Part shown: in pieces, positions 43,897 to 52,339 of the stretch
How positions within the stretch are numbered: the stretch's first letter is position 1
Layout: the number at the start of each line of letters is the position of its first letter
Assembly: GCF_046507575.1 (NCBI RefSeq)
Contig: NZ_JBKFEY010000009.1
Coordinates: forward strand, 52,146 to 116,145
DNA from: Pontitalea aquivivens
Lineage (GTDB): Bacteria > Pseudomonadota > Alphaproteobacteria > Rhodobacterales > Rhodobacteraceae
Reading direction: 5' to 3'
DNA length: 64,000 nucleotides
Position numbers and translations under genes: made by a program
The notes under the pieces: generated by a model
Databases searched by the model: none
What the model saw: the letters and a program-made list of their open reading frames with translations, nothing else
What the model was told of the DNA's origin: nothing

Positions 43897-45208
43897 CCCG
43901 TTTCCCGGCCTGCCCGCGGGCACCGAGATGATCATCCTGTTTTTCATCCTGATCGCGCTGCGCGTGCCTGTGGCCTTTTCGCTGGGCCTGTCGGCGATCC
44001 ATGCGATGTGGCAGATCGGCTTCGGGCTGGACCTGGCGGGCGATCTGATCGCCACGGGGGTTACGAAATTCTCGCTGCTGGCCATTCCCTTCTTCATTCT
44101 GGCGGGCACGCTGATGGGATCGCTGGGTATCGCGGAACGGATGATCCGGTTCTTCCGGGTGCTGATCGGCACTACGCCGGGGGGCATGGGGGTGGTGGGT
44201 ACGGTGGTGTGCCTGTTCTGGGGCGCGGTCAGCGGATCGGGCCCGGCCTCGGTGGCCGCGATCGGCCCGATGATCATCAAGGGGATGGAGGAAGACGGCT
44301 ATCCGCGCGCTTATGCGGCGGGTCTGGTCTGTACCGGGGCGGCACTGTCGATCGTGATCCCGCCCTCGATCGGGCTGGTGATCTATGGGGTGATCGCGGA
44401 AACCTCGATCTCGCAGCTGTTTCTGGCGGCGATCCTGCCGGGGCTGGCGATGGGGGCGATGATGCTGCTGACGCTGCCTTTCGCAAAACCCCGCGGCGGG
44501 GCGGCGCTTGCGGCACTGTTCCCGATGCCCCATGCGGACAAGCCCTATATGACCCGGCTGTGGCTGTCGTTCAGGGACAGTTTCTGGGGCCTGATGACGC
44601 CGGTGGTCATCCTGGGCGGCATCTATTCGGGCATCTTCACCCCGACCGAGGCAGCCCTGGTCGCCACCGTCTATGCGCTGGCCGTGGGCGGGCTGGCCCA
44701 TCGCACGCTGACGCTGCGCGGGCTTTACGACAGCCTGGCCAATGCCGCGGCCTCATCCGCCACGGTGATGCTGGTGGTCGCCTATGCAAGCCTTTTCGGC
44801 TGGGTCGTCACGGTCGAGGATCTGATCGGCCAGTATTCCGGCGCCCTGCTGGGGCTAAGCGAAAATGGCCTGGTGATCCTGCTGGTAATCATGCTGATCC
44901 TGCTGATCGCGGGCATGTTCATGGACCCGGTCACGGTGATGTTCATCTCGCTTCCGATCTTCATGCCGGTGGTGCGTGAACTGGGCTGGGACCCGGTCTG
45001 GTTCGGGGTCCTGGTGATGGTCAACCTGGCCATCGGCCTGATCACGCCGCCAGTGGGCATCAACCTGTTCGTGGCCGCCAACATCACCCGCCTGCCGATC
45101 GAACGGATCGCGCGCGGGGCGGTGCCCTTCCTTATCGTCTCGCTGGCGGGACTGGCGCTGATCGCGCTTGTCCCGCAACTTTCGCTGGTGGTGCTTGGCC
45201 CGCGCTGA
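43889..45208 (+). CDS. dctM: TRAP transporter large permease, DctM family
   Basis: 439 residues, about 12 helices. LLAIPFFILAGTLMGSLGIAERMI, GAVSGSGPASVAAIGPMII, IPPSIGLVIYGVIAETSISQLFLAAILPG and TPPVGINLFVAANIT are DctM hallmarks. Membrane subunit for the preceding DctP and DctQ. An SDR gene follows after 33 bases and may be co-transcribed. Confidence 0.92.
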   Translation: MSDPFPGLPAGTEMIILFFILIALRVPVAFSLGLSAIHAMWQIGFGLDLAGDLIATGVTKFSLLAIPFFILAGTLMGSLGIAERMIRFFRVLIGTTPGGMGVVGTVVCLFWGAVSGSGPASVAAIGPMIIKGMEEDGYPRAYAAGLVCTGAALSIVIPPSIGLVIYGVIAETSISQLFLAAILPGLAMGAMMLLTLPFAKPRGGAALAALFPMPHADKPYMTRLWLSFRDSFWGLMTPVVILGGIYSGIFTPTEAALVATVYALAVGGLAHRTLTLRGLYDSLANAAASSATVMLVVAYASLFGWVVTVEDLIGQYSGALLGLSENGLVILLVIMLILLIAGMFMDPVTVMFISLPIFMPVVRELGWDPVWFGVLVMVNLAIGLITPPVGINLFVAANITRLPIERIARGAVPFLIVSLAGLALIALVPQLSLVVLGPR

Positions 45209-45241
45209 TTACCCGCGCCACACCCAACTGGGATATCCTTC

Positions 45242-46009
45242 ATGACCGATAAAACCGCCATCGTCACCGGCGCCGCCCGCGGCATCGGGCTTGCCACCAC
45301 AAAGCAGTTTCTGGCCGGGGGCCGCCGCGTCGCCATGATCGACCGCGACGCCGAGGCGCTTTTGCATGAGGCGGGCCAGCTGGACGGCGTCATCCCGGTG
45401 ATCTGCGATGTCTCGCAGCCCGATCAGGTCGCGGCGATGATGGATCAATGCGCCCGCCAACTGGGCCGGATCGACGCGCTGGTCAACAATGCCGGCGTCG
45501 CCGATTTCGGCCCGATCGAAGACACCACCTTCGCCCGCTGGCGCGAGGTGATGGCCACCAACCTTGACGGCGTCTTCCTGTGTTCGCAAGCCGCGATCCC
45601 GCATCTGCGCCAGGCCCGGGGCGCCATCGTGAACATCGCCTCGATCTCGGGGTTGCGCGCCTCGACCCTGCGGGTAGCCTATGGCACATCGAAGGCGGCG
45701 GTGATCCACCTGACGCAACAACAGGCGGCAGAGCTGGGCGAATACGGCATCCGCGCCAATTGCGTGGCGCCCGGCCCGGTGCGCACGAAACTGGCGATGG
45801 CCGTCCATTCGCAGGACATCATCGATGCCTATCACGATGCGATCCCGCTGAACCGCTATGGCAGCGAGGATGAAATTGCCAGTGTCATCGTCTTCCTGTG
45901 CTCGGACAAGGCCAGCTATGTCACCGGCCAGACCATCGCATCGGACGGCGGGTTCCAGACCACCGGCGTCGGCCTGCCCGCCCTGCGGCGCGACACGGGA
46001 CAGGCGTGA
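45242..46009 (+). CDS. Short-chain dehydrogenase/reductase
   Basis: 255 residues, classical SDR. TGAARGIG (about 9-16) binds NAD(P), an Asp at the end of the second strand (IDRD) favours NAD, NNAG is near 83, and the active site is Ser in ASISGL with YGTSK. The C-terminus has ASYVTGQTIASDGGFQ. Follows the TRAP operon and probably oxidises the imported hydroxy acid or alcohol. Direction and spacing also allow co-expression with the downstream GntR gene, but an operator-like palindrome between them suggests a separate promoter. Confidence 0.9.
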   Translation: MTDKTAIVTGAARGIGLATTKQFLAGGRRVAMIDRDAEALLHEAGQLDGVIPVICDVSQPDQVAAMMDQCARQLGRIDALVNNAGVADFGPIEDTTFARWREVMATNLDGVFLCSQAAIPHLRQARGAIVNIASISGLRASTLRVAYGTSKAAVIHLTQQQAAELGEYGIRANCVAPGPVRTKLAMAVHSQDIIDAYHDAIPLNRYGSEDEIASVIVFLCSDKASYVTGQTIASDGGFQTTGVGLPALRRDTGQA

Positions 46010-46062
46010 TCCCCGGCGGGCCGCGAACCTGTTGCTGCGCGCACAACCGTGCAGTATTCTGT

Positions 46063-46072
46063 TTGTCGACAA
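46063..46072. promoter_or_regulatory. GntR operator candidate upstream of the hydroxyproline regulator
   Basis: A perfect 10-base palindrome, TTGTCGACAA, 29 bases before the gntR start. The identical sequence recurs at 46820 before the next gene, so the regulator probably controls itself and the deaminase gene. Confidence 0.65.
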
Positions 46073-46101
46073 GATGCCTTGAGATCACAGGAGCCCGCGA
46101 C

Positions 46102-46806
46102 ATGGCCGAGACCGAGCACGAAGCCCTTCAGGAACGCAAGCGTGGCTCGGGCGTCAAGCGGGTTTACGAATTGCTGCGCGATGAGATCCTTGATCTGAAA
46201 CTGCCGCCGGGCAGCCCGATCGATGAGGTTCACCTGGCCGAACGTTTTGGCATGTCGCGCACGCCGATCCGCGAGGCGCTGGTCCGGCTGGCGGGCGAGG
46301 GGCTGGTGGAAACGCTGCCCAACCGCTCGGCCATGGTGTCGAACATCGATTTCGTGAACCTGCACACCTTCTTTGACGCGATCACACTGATGTATCGCGT
46401 CACCACCCGGCTGGCCGCGCAATACCACCGCCCCGAGGATCTGGACCGCATCCGCGCGCTGCAGGCCAGCTATGCCACCGCCGTCGACGCGCAGGATGCG
46501 CTGGCGATGGTGGCGATCAACCGCGATCTGCACGCCGCCATCGCCGAATCCGGGCGCAACCCCTATTTCACCACGCTGACCCTGCGCCTGCTGGATGAGG
46601 GGCGGCGCATCCTGCGGCTTTATTACCAGTCCTTCGATGACCGCCTGCCGCGCGAATATGTCGATGAACACGAAGCGATCATCGCCGCCATAGCCGCGCG
46701 CGATGTGGACCTGTGCGACCGGCTGGCCCGTGCCCATGCCGATCAGATCGTGCGCCAGGTCCAGCAGTTCTTTGCCCGCGACCAGCGAATGGATGTCGCG
46801 TTGTAG
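46102..46806 (+). CDS. GntR-family regulator (FCD), probable hydroxyproline catabolism regulator
   Basis: 234 residues. The winged helix includes LPPGSPIDEVHLAERFGMSRTPIREALVRLAGEGLVETLP (about 34-73). The C-terminal FCD domain has metal/ligand-type His and Asp residues in NRDLHAAIAESGRNPYFTT and YVDEHEAIIAAIAARD. CAGGAGC precedes the ATG. It stands at the head of the hydroxyproline cluster, as does HypR (GntR) in Sinorhizobium, and is flanked on both sides by identical palindromes. The effector is likely 4-hydroxyproline or a pathway intermediate (inference). Confidence 0.88.
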   Translation: MAETEHEALQERKRGSGVKRVYELLRDEILDLKLPPGSPIDEVHLAERFGMSRTPIREALVRLAGEGLVETLPNRSAMVSNIDFVNLHTFFDAITLMYRVTTRLAAQYHRPEDLDRIRALQASYATAVDAQDALAMVAINRDLHAAIAESGRNPYFTTLTLRLLDEGRRILRLYYQSFDDRLPREYVDEHEAIIAAIAARDVDLCDRLARAHADQIVRQVQQFFARDQRMDVAL

Positions 46807-46819
46807 CCCGCGCGATTTC

Positions 46820-46829
46820 TTGTCGACAA
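46820..46829. promoter_or_regulatory. Second copy of the TTGTCGACAA palindrome, upstream of the deaminase gene
   Basis: Identical to 46063-46072, and both are followed by ATGC a few bases later. It lies 90 bases before the DHDPS-family gene, in the AT-richest part of the gap. Confidence 0.65.
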
Positions 46830-46918
46830 ATAAAATGCAAAAGGTATTATGACCTCGGGAATCGGCGCCCCGCCGGATTTCCGCCTGTTGCCGAACCCGG
46901 ATCATGAGGAGTTTCCCG

Positions 46919-47881
46919 ATGGACACCGCGATTTTCACCGGCGTCATCCCCGCGCTGATGACACCCTGCAAGGCCGACCGCACACCCGATTTCGACGCGC
47001 TGGTGCGCAAGGCAAAGGATCTGATCGCCGCGGGCATGTCCGCCGTTGTCTATTGCGGGTCGATGGGTGATTGGCCGCTGCTGACCGATGCGCAGCGGAT
47101 GGAAGGGGTCGAACGGCTGGTGAAGGCCGGAATTCCGGTGATCGTGGGGACGGGGGCGGTGAATTCCGCGGCCGCCGCGGCCCATGCCGCACATGCCCAG
47201 AAAATCGGCGCGGCGGGGCTGATGGTGATCCCGCGGGTTCTGTCGCGGGGCGGTTCGCCGGTCGCACAGCGCCATCACTTCAAGGCGGTCCTGGCCGCGG
47301 CACCCGACCTGCCGGCGGTAATCTACAACAGCCCCTATTACGGGTTTGAAACCAAGGCCGACCTGTTCTTTGCCCTGCGGGCCGAACATCCGAATCTGGT
47401 GGGCTTCAAGGAATTCGGCGGCGCCCGGGCGATGACCTATGCGGCCGAACACATCACCAGCGCGGATGACGGGGTGATCCTGATGGCGGGCGTCGATACC
47501 GGCGTCTACCACGGCTATGTCAAATGCGGGGCGACCGGCACGATCACCGGCATCGGCAATGTGATCCCGAAAGAGATCCTGCATTTCGTGGCGCTGGCCA
47601 AGGCCGCCGCCGCAGGCGATGCCGATGCCCGCATCCGCGCCCGCGAACTGGGCGAGGCGCTGGAGGTTCTGTCATCCTGGGATGAAGGCTATGATCTGGT
47701 GCTGTATTACAAGCATCTGATGGTGCTGCAAGGCGATGCCGAATATGCGCTGCATTTCAACCCGACCGATGAGCTGACCCCCAGCCAGCGCGCCTGGGCC
47801 GAAACCCAGTTTGCCCAGTTCAAGACTTGGTATGCCAGCTGGAGCACGCTGCCCGGCGCGGTGCAGACCTGCAAGGTCTGA
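46919..47881 (+). CDS. lhpC: DHDPS-family protein, probable 1-pyrroline-4-hydroxy-2-carboxylate deaminase
   Basis: 320 residues, TIM barrel of the dihydrodipicolinate synthase/N-acetylneuraminate lyase family. The Schiff-base lysine is in VGFKEFGG (about 163-170) and the catalytic Tyr in YNSPYYG. GSMGDWPLL replaces the GTTGE motif of true DHDPS, arguing against lysine synthesis. Genome context (epimerase, D-hydroxyproline dehydrogenase, semialdehyde dehydrogenase) supports the deaminase that converts 1-pyrroline-4-hydroxy-2-carboxylate to 2-oxoglutarate semialdehyde and ammonia. GAGGAG precedes ATG 46919. A strong terminator follows. Confidence 0.88.
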   Translation: MDTAIFTGVIPALMTPCKADRTPDFDALVRKAKDLIAAGMSAVVYCGSMGDWPLLTDAQRMEGVERLVKAGIPVIVGTGAVNSAAAAAHAAHAQKIGAAGLMVIPRVLSRGGSPVAQRHHFKAVLAAAPDLPAVIYNSPYYGFETKADLFFALRAEHPNLVGFKEFGGARAMTYAAEHITSADDGVILMAGVDTGVYHGYVKCGATGTITGIGNVIPKEILHFVALAKAAAAGDADARIRARELGEALEVLSSWDEGYDLVLYYKHLMVLQGDAEYALHFNPTDELTPSQRAWAETQFAQFKTWYASWSTLPGAVQTCKV

Positions 47882-47906
47882 TCCCGGTCACCCAATGCCA
47901 CATCGT

Positions 47907-47937
47907 CGGCCCTCCCTGCGGGAGGGCCGTTTTCTTT
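47907..47937 (+). terminator. Rho-independent terminator after lhpC
   Basis: CGGCCCTCCC (47907-47916) pairs with GGGAGGGCCG (47920-47929) over TGC, then TTTTCTTT. Separates lhpC from the convergent reductase gene. Confidence 0.85.
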
Positions 47938-47940
47938 GGC

Positions 47941-48972
47941 TCAGGCGATGGCGTCCAGCCCCTGGTCCAGCAGGCGATCAAGCTGGTCCACCTCGGCGGC
48001 GCTCAGCGTGATGCCCTGGGCCACGGCACGGGCGCGGGCGGCAAAGCGGCGCTCTGATGGCAAGCGCGCGCCCTGCCCCTTGATCGCCGCAAACAGCATT
48101 TCGGCCCGCGCGAAGGGGTCACCCGGGCGGCCGGCCGCGAATTTTTCCGGCGACAGCGCCAGGATCAGTTCCCCATGCACGGGTGCCAGCGTGGTGCTGC
48201 CCAGGAAATCCAGAACCTCGGGGCTGGTCAGATCGCCGATCATCACGCCCGCCAGCAATTCGATCATCGTGCCGATGGCCGAACCCTTGTGCCCGCCAAA
48301 GGGCAGCATCGCACCGGCCAGCGCGGCCTCGGGGTCGGTCGTGGGCGCACCTTGCGCATCCAGCGCCCAGCCCTCGGGCAAGGGCTTGCCAGCGCGGCGG
48401 TGCAATTCAATCTCGCCCCGCGCGGCAACCGACGTGGCAAAATCGAACACATAGGGGTCGCGGCCCGGCCGCGGCCAGCCAAAGGCAAGGGGGTTGGTGC
48501 CCAGCAGCGGCGTGTTGCCGCCGGTGGGCGCGACGGTGGCATAGCTGGGGCACATCACCAGCGCCGCCAGCCCCTGCGCCGTCAGCGCCTCAACCTCGGG
48601 CCACAGGGCTGCGAAATGGGTGCAATCGTTCACCACCAGCGCGGCCAGCCCCAGGTCGCGCGCCCGGTCCACCAGCACCGGCAGGCCCAGTTCAAACCCC
48701 GGGTTGGAAAACCCGCGCTGCGCATCGACCCGCACAATGGCACCGCCCGCGCCCGGTTGCAGCACGGGCAGGGCATCGCCCCGCACCTTGCCCGCCTTCA
48801 GCGTGCGCAAGACGCCCTCGATCCGGTAGATGCCATGCGACTTGCAGCCGTCACGTTCCCCCGCGGTAATGACACGCGCCAGCGCGCCGGCCTGCACCGC
48901 GTTCATGCCCGCGCGCCGAAAGATCGCTTCAACGCGGGTTTGAAGGGCCTCGATGGAAAAGGTCTGGGTCAT
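47941..48972 (-). CDS. lhpD: Ldh family NAD(P)H-dependent dehydrogenase, probable 1-pyrroline-2-carboxylate reductase
   Basis: 343 residues, malate/L-lactate/ureidoglycolate dehydrogenase family. The opening ITAGERDGCKSHGIYRIEGVL carries the catalytic His; GGNTPLLGTNPLAFGWP and PFGGHKGSAIGTMIELLAGVM are family signatures. In the hydroxyproline context this family supplies 1-pyrroline-2-carboxylate reductase (LhpD/DpkA), making L-proline from the product of both 3-hydroxyproline dehydratases at 55966 and 57650. It is the only minus-strand gene of the island, divergent from the aldehyde dehydrogenase across a perfect inverted repeat. Substrate is inferred. Confidence 0.82.
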   Translation of the reverse strand: MTQTFSIEALQTRVEAIFRRAGMNAVQAGALARVITAGERDGCKSHGIYRIEGVLRTLKAGKVRGDALPVLQPGAGGAIVRVDAQRGFSNPGFELGLPVLVDRARDLGLAALVVNDCTHFAALWPEVEALTAQGLAALVMCPSYATVAPTGGNTPLLGTNPLAFGWPRPGRDPYVFDFATSVAARGEIELHRRAGKPLPEGWALDAQGAPTTDPEAALAGAMLPFGGHKGSAIGTMIELLAGVMIGDLTSPEVLDFLGSTTLAPVHGELILALSPEKFAAGRPGDPFARAEMLFAAIKGQGARLPSERRFAARARAVAQGITLSAAEVDQLDRLLDQGLDAIA

Positions 48973-49017
48973 GGGGCTGGCTCCTGTCTGACACGCCGGT
49001 AGGAAATCTTGACGATA

Positions 49018-49036
49018 TGTATACAGAAAGTATACA
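49018..49036. promoter_or_regulatory. Inverted repeat operator between lhpD and the semialdehyde dehydrogenase gene
   Basis: TGTATAC-AGAAA-GTATACA is a perfect 7-base inverted repeat in the 132-base divergent region. It shares the GntR-like TGT-NN-ACA core with the TTGTCGACAA sites near 46063 and 46820. A related GTATAC core is found upstream of the ABC transporter. Confidence 0.65.
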
Positions 49037-49104
49037 AAACCTCAAGCACACTGGCCCGCACCGGCGCCGGTATTGCATCCAAAACAGACCGAAAGGACAG
49101 GCTG

Positions 49105-50619
49105 ATGACCTTCACCCCCCATGGCAAGCACCTGATCGCAGGCAACTGGGTCGCGGGCGATGCCAGCTTCACCTCGGCCCCCGCGCAGGGACCGGCCCAC
49201 AACTTCGCGGTGGGCACCGTGGCGCTGGTCGATCAGGCGGCGCAGGCGGCAGAAGCGGCGTTCTGGTCCTTTGGCTGGTCGTCGCGGGGCGAACGCGCAA
49301 CCCTGCTGCGTCGCATCGCCGATGAGATCGAGGCCCGCGCCGGGGCCATCACCGAAATCGGCTGTCAGGAAACCGGCCTGCCCGAAGCGCGGCTGAACGG
49401 CGAACGGGGGCGCACCACGGGCCAGCTGCGGCTGTTTGCCGATCATATCGAGACGGGCGATTACCTTGACAGGCGCCATGATCCGGCCCTGCCCGACCGC
49501 CAGCCCCTGCCCCGCCCCGGGATCCGCATGATCCAGCGCCCCATCGGCCCGGTCGCGGTGTTCGGCGCGTCGAACTTCCCGCTGGCGTTTTCGACCGCGG
49601 GGGGCGACACGGCGGCGGCGCTGGCGGCGGGCTGTCCGGTGGTGGTCAAGGGCCATTCCGCCCATCCCGGCACGGCCGAGATCGTGGCCGAGGCGATCCA
49701 TGCGGCGATTGCCGCCTGTGGCATTCACCCCGGGGTCTTCAGCCTGATCCAGGGGGGCAACCGGCAGGTGGGCGAGGCGCTGGTCACCCATCCGCTGATC
49801 AAGGCGGTGGGCTTTACCGGGTCGCTGGCCGGGGGGCGCGCGTTGTTCGACCTGTGCGCGGCACGGCCCGAACCGATCCCGTTCTTTGGCGAGCTGGGGT
49901 CCGTCAACCCGATGTTCCTGCTGCCCCGGGCCATGGCCGCGCGCGGCGATCAGATCGCCCAGGGCTGGGCAGGCAGCCTGACGATGGGCGCGGGGCAGTT
50001 TTGCACCAACCCCGGCATCGCGGTGGTGATGCAGGATCAGGCCCCCGCGCTGGCACAGGCCACGCTGGCCGCCCTGCACGCGGTTGGCGCGCAGGTGATG
50101 CTGACCGAGGGCATCGCCAGCGCCTATCTGCTGGGCCGCGACCGGGTGGCGGGCGCGCGCGGGGTGCAATCCCTGCTGACGCAGGTCTGTGACCGGCGCC
50201 AGGCCACGCCGCAGCTGTTCCAGGTGCGCGGCACCGACTGGCTGGCCGATCACAGCCTGTCCGAAGAGGTCTTTGGTCCGCTTGGCCTGATCGTCACCGC
50301 CGCCGATCCCGAGGAGATGCTGGCCATCGCCCAAAGCCTGCAGGGCCAGCTGACCGCGACCCTGCATCTGGATGCGGGCGATACCGACCTGGCGCGCCGG
50401 CTGATGCCGGTACTGGAACGCAAGGCGGGCCGCGTTCTGGCCAATGGCTACCCCACCGGGGTCGAGGTCTGCGACGCGATGGTGCATGGCGGCCCCTATC
50501 CGGCCAGCACCAATTTCGGCGCCACCTCGGTCGGGACGCTGTCGATCCGCCGTTTCCTGCGCCCGGTAAGCTACCAGAACATCCCCACCGAACTGCTGCC
50601 CGCCGATTTCGGCGCCTGA
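49105..50619 (+). CDS. lhpG: 2-oxoglutarate semialdehyde (2,5-dioxovalerate) dehydrogenase
   Basis: 504 residues from ATG 49105 (GAAAGGA upstream). This is the branch of aldehyde dehydrogenases with IGPVAVFGASNFPLAFSTAGGDTAAALAAGCPVVVKGH, which includes the type III 2-oxoglutarate semialdehyde dehydrogenases. The general base is in FFGELGSVNPMFLLP and the nucleophilic Cys in GAGQFCTNPGI (about 297). It oxidises the product of LhpC to 2-oxoglutarate, completing the trans-4-hydroxyproline route. A long hairpin follows the stop. Confidence 0.9.
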   Translation: MTFTPHGKHLIAGNWVAGDASFTSAPAQGPAHNFAVGTVALVDQAAQAAEAAFWSFGWSSRGERATLLRRIADEIEARAGAITEIGCQETGLPEARLNGERGRTTGQLRLFADHIETGDYLDRRHDPALPDRQPLPRPGIRMIQRPIGPVAVFGASNFPLAFSTAGGDTAAALAAGCPVVVKGHSAHPGTAEIVAEAIHAAIAACGIHPGVFSLIQGGNRQVGEALVTHPLIKAVGFTGSLAGGRALFDLCAARPEPIPFFGELGSVNPMFLLPRAMAARGDQIAQGWAGSLTMGAGQFCTNPGIAVVMQDQAPALAQATLAALHAVGAQVMLTEGIASAYLLGRDRVAGARGVQSLLTQVCDRRQATPQLFQVRGTDWLADHSLSEEVFGPLGLIVTAADPEEMLAIAQSLQGQLTATLHLDAGDTDLARRLMPVLERKAGRVLANGYPTGVEVCDAMVHGGPYPASTNFGATSVGTLSIRRFLRPVSYQNIPTELLPADFGA

Positions 50620-50624
50620 TCCCT

Positions 50625-50648
50625 GACCCTTCCCCCCGGGGAAGGGTC
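50625..50648 (+). terminator. Hairpin after lhpG
   Basis: GACCCTTCCCC (50625-50635) and GGGGAAGGGTC (50638-50648) form an 11-base stem with a tight loop. No T-run follows, so it is a weak terminator or a stability element. Confidence 0.5.
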
Positions 50649-50674
50649 GTCCGGCCGCAATCTTCCGGGCAAGC

Positions 50675-50701
50675 TGAATACTAACTGTATACTCGATGTA
50701 T
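50675..50701. promoter_or_regulatory. Candidate operator/promoter region of the ABC transporter operon
   Basis: Contains a CTGTATAC core (50685-50692), flanked by GAATAC (50676-50681) and GATGTAT (50695-50701). It resembles one half of the perfect repeat at 49018-49036 and lies 79 bases before the binding-protein gene, in a locally AT-rich stretch. Confidence 0.4.
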
Positions 50702-50779
50702 TTTCTGATTGATTTGTTGCCTTGCTGGCCGGATAGTTCAAAACAAAGGAATCAAGATCACACACACAGGGAGTGACAC

Positions 50780-51589
50780 ATGAAAAAATCGATCTTTGCC
50801 GCCGGCCTTCTGGCCGCCACCGCCGCCGCGATGCCCGCGCAGGCCGACAAGCTGGATGACATCATTTCATCGGGTACGCTGCGTTGCGCGGTCGTGCTGG
50901 ATTTCCCGCCGATGGGGTCGCGCGATGCCGGCAACAACCCGATCGGCTTTGACGTCGATTACTGCAACGATCTGGCCGCCGCCCTTGGCGTGACCGCCGA
51001 GATCGTGGAAACCACCTTCCCCGAACGCATCCCCGCGCTGATGTCGGGGCAGGTCGATGTGGCGGTCGCGTCCACCTCGGACACGCTGGAACGGGCCAAG
51101 ACCGTGGGCTTCACCATTCCCTACTACGCCTTTGAAAACGCCGTCGTGGCGAATGAAAAGGCCGGCATGGCCGATTGGGAAGGCATGAAGGGCAAGACCG
51201 TGGGCGCCACCGCCGGCACCTATGAGGCGATCTGGCTGGAAGAACGGGTGAAGGAATGGGGCGAAGGCGAATTCCGTCCCTATCAGAACCAGGCCGACGT
51301 GTTCCTGGCGCTGAGCCAGGGCCAGCTGGATGCAACCGTCTCGACCGTCGAGGTGGCCGAGGCCAATGTCGCATCGGGCAACTTCCCCGGCATCAAGATC
51401 GTCGACAAGGCGCCGATGGTGCCGGACTATGTGGCGCTGATCACGCTGCGCGAGGAATATGGCCTGATCAACTACATGAACCTGTTCATCAACCAGCAGG
51501 TCCGCACCGGCCGCTATGCCGAGCTTTACAAGAAATGGGTCGGCGAGGGTGAGCCCGCCAACCTGACGATCCAGGGCGTCTACCGCTGA
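50780..51589 (+). CDS. Amino-acid ABC transporter substrate-binding protein
   Basis: 269 residues, family 3 solute-binding fold. Signal peptide to about residue 22 (AAGLLAATAAAMPAQA). The signature LRCAVVLDFPPMGSRDAGNNPIGFDVDYCNDLAAALGV and the VDVAVASTSDTLERAK stretch are typical polar-amino-acid binders. Followed by two permeases and an ATPase, and located between hydroxyproline genes, so hydroxyproline or related imino acids are the likely cargo, like HypM in Sinorhizobium. GGGAGTG precedes the start. Confidence 0.9.
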   Translation: MKKSIFAAGLLAATAAAMPAQADKLDDIISSGTLRCAVVLDFPPMGSRDAGNNPIGFDVDYCNDLAAALGVTAEIVETTFPERIPALMSGQVDVAVASTSDTLERAKTVGFTIPYYAFENAVVANEKAGMADWEGMKGKTVGATAGTYEAIWLEERVKEWGEGEFRPYQNQADVFLALSQGQLDATVSTVEVAEANVASGNFPGIKIVDKAPMVPDYVALITLREEYGLINYMNLFINQQVRTGRYAELYKKWVGEGEPANLTIQGVYR

Positions 51590-51604
51590 CACCCGCGCCT
51601 TGAT

Positions 51605-51633
51605 GCGATGCGGGGGGCGATCCCCCGCATCGC
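51605..51633 (+). promoter_or_regulatory. Intercistronic hairpin between binding protein and permease genes
   Basis: GCGATGCGGGGG (51605-51616) and CCCCCGCATCGC (51622-51633) give a perfect 12-base stem with a 5-base loop, and no T-run. Probable mRNA-stabilising structure favouring the binding protein. Confidence 0.7.
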
Positions 51634-51661
51634 CGCTGCGGTCCCAGACACGAGGCGGCCC

Positions 51662-52327
51662 ATGTTCAACTATAGTTTTCGCTGGAACCAGGCGCTGAAT
51701 TCGCTTCCGCATATGCTGGAAGGCGCGCTTGTCACCATGGAGATCGCGGTTCTGTCGATGGTCATCGGCATTTCCATCGCGGTCGCGCTGACGGTGTTCC
51801 GGCTGTCTGGCAACCGCATATTGAAGGCCGTTGCCACAACCTGGGTGGAAATCGCCCGCAACACGCCCGCGTTGTTCCAGATCTACATGGTGCATTTCGG
51901 GCTGGGCAGTTTCGGCATCCACCTGTCGCCCTATCTGTCGCTTCTGGTGGGTATTGCCTTCAACAATGCAGGCTACCTGTCCGAGAATTTCCGCGGCGCG
52001 CTGAAGGCGATCCCCGACACCCAGACCCGCGCCGCCCGGTCGCTGGGCATGAGCGCGGGCCAGGCCTTCACCAGCGTGGTCATGCCACAGATGTTGCGGA
52101 TTTCCTTCCTGCCGATGACCAATCAGATGGTCTGGGCGATCCTGATGACCTCGCTTGGGGCAGTGGTGGCGATGAACACCGATCTTTACGGCGTCACCAG
52201 CGATCTGAACGCGCGCAGTTTCCGCACGTTTGAACTGTTCGCCATCGCCGCGGTGATCTTTTACCTGATCACCAAGGCCATCACCCTTTCGGCCCGCCTG
52301 CTTGCGGCCCGGCTGTTTCGTTACTGA
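51662..52327 (+). CDS. Amino-acid ABC transporter permease
   Basis: 221 residues, about five helices. The EAA loop reads FRGALKAIPDTQTRAARSLGMSAGQAFTSVVMPQ (about 113-146). VEIARNTPALFQIYMVHFGLG is typical for His/Glu/Gln-type permeases. It pairs with the next gene as a heterodimer. The start is ATG 51662, after GAGGCGG. Confidence 0.9.
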   Translation: MFNYSFRWNQALNSLPHMLEGALVTMEIAVLSMVIGISIAVALTVFRLSGNRILKAVATTWVEIARNTPALFQIYMVHFGLGSFGIHLSPYLSLLVGIAFNNAGYLSENFRGALKAIPDTQTRAARSLGMSAGQAFTSVVMPQMLRISFLPMTNQMVWAILMTSLGAVVAMNTDLYGVTSDLNARSFRTFELFAIAAVIFYLITKAITLSARLLAARLFRY

Positions 52328-52339
52328 CGGGGGCGCGCG

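Noticed and set aside
46919..47881. True dihydrodipicolinate synthase (lysine synthesis)
   Set aside because: The GTTGE motif is replaced and the gene lies in a hydroxyproline cluster with a matching GntR operator.
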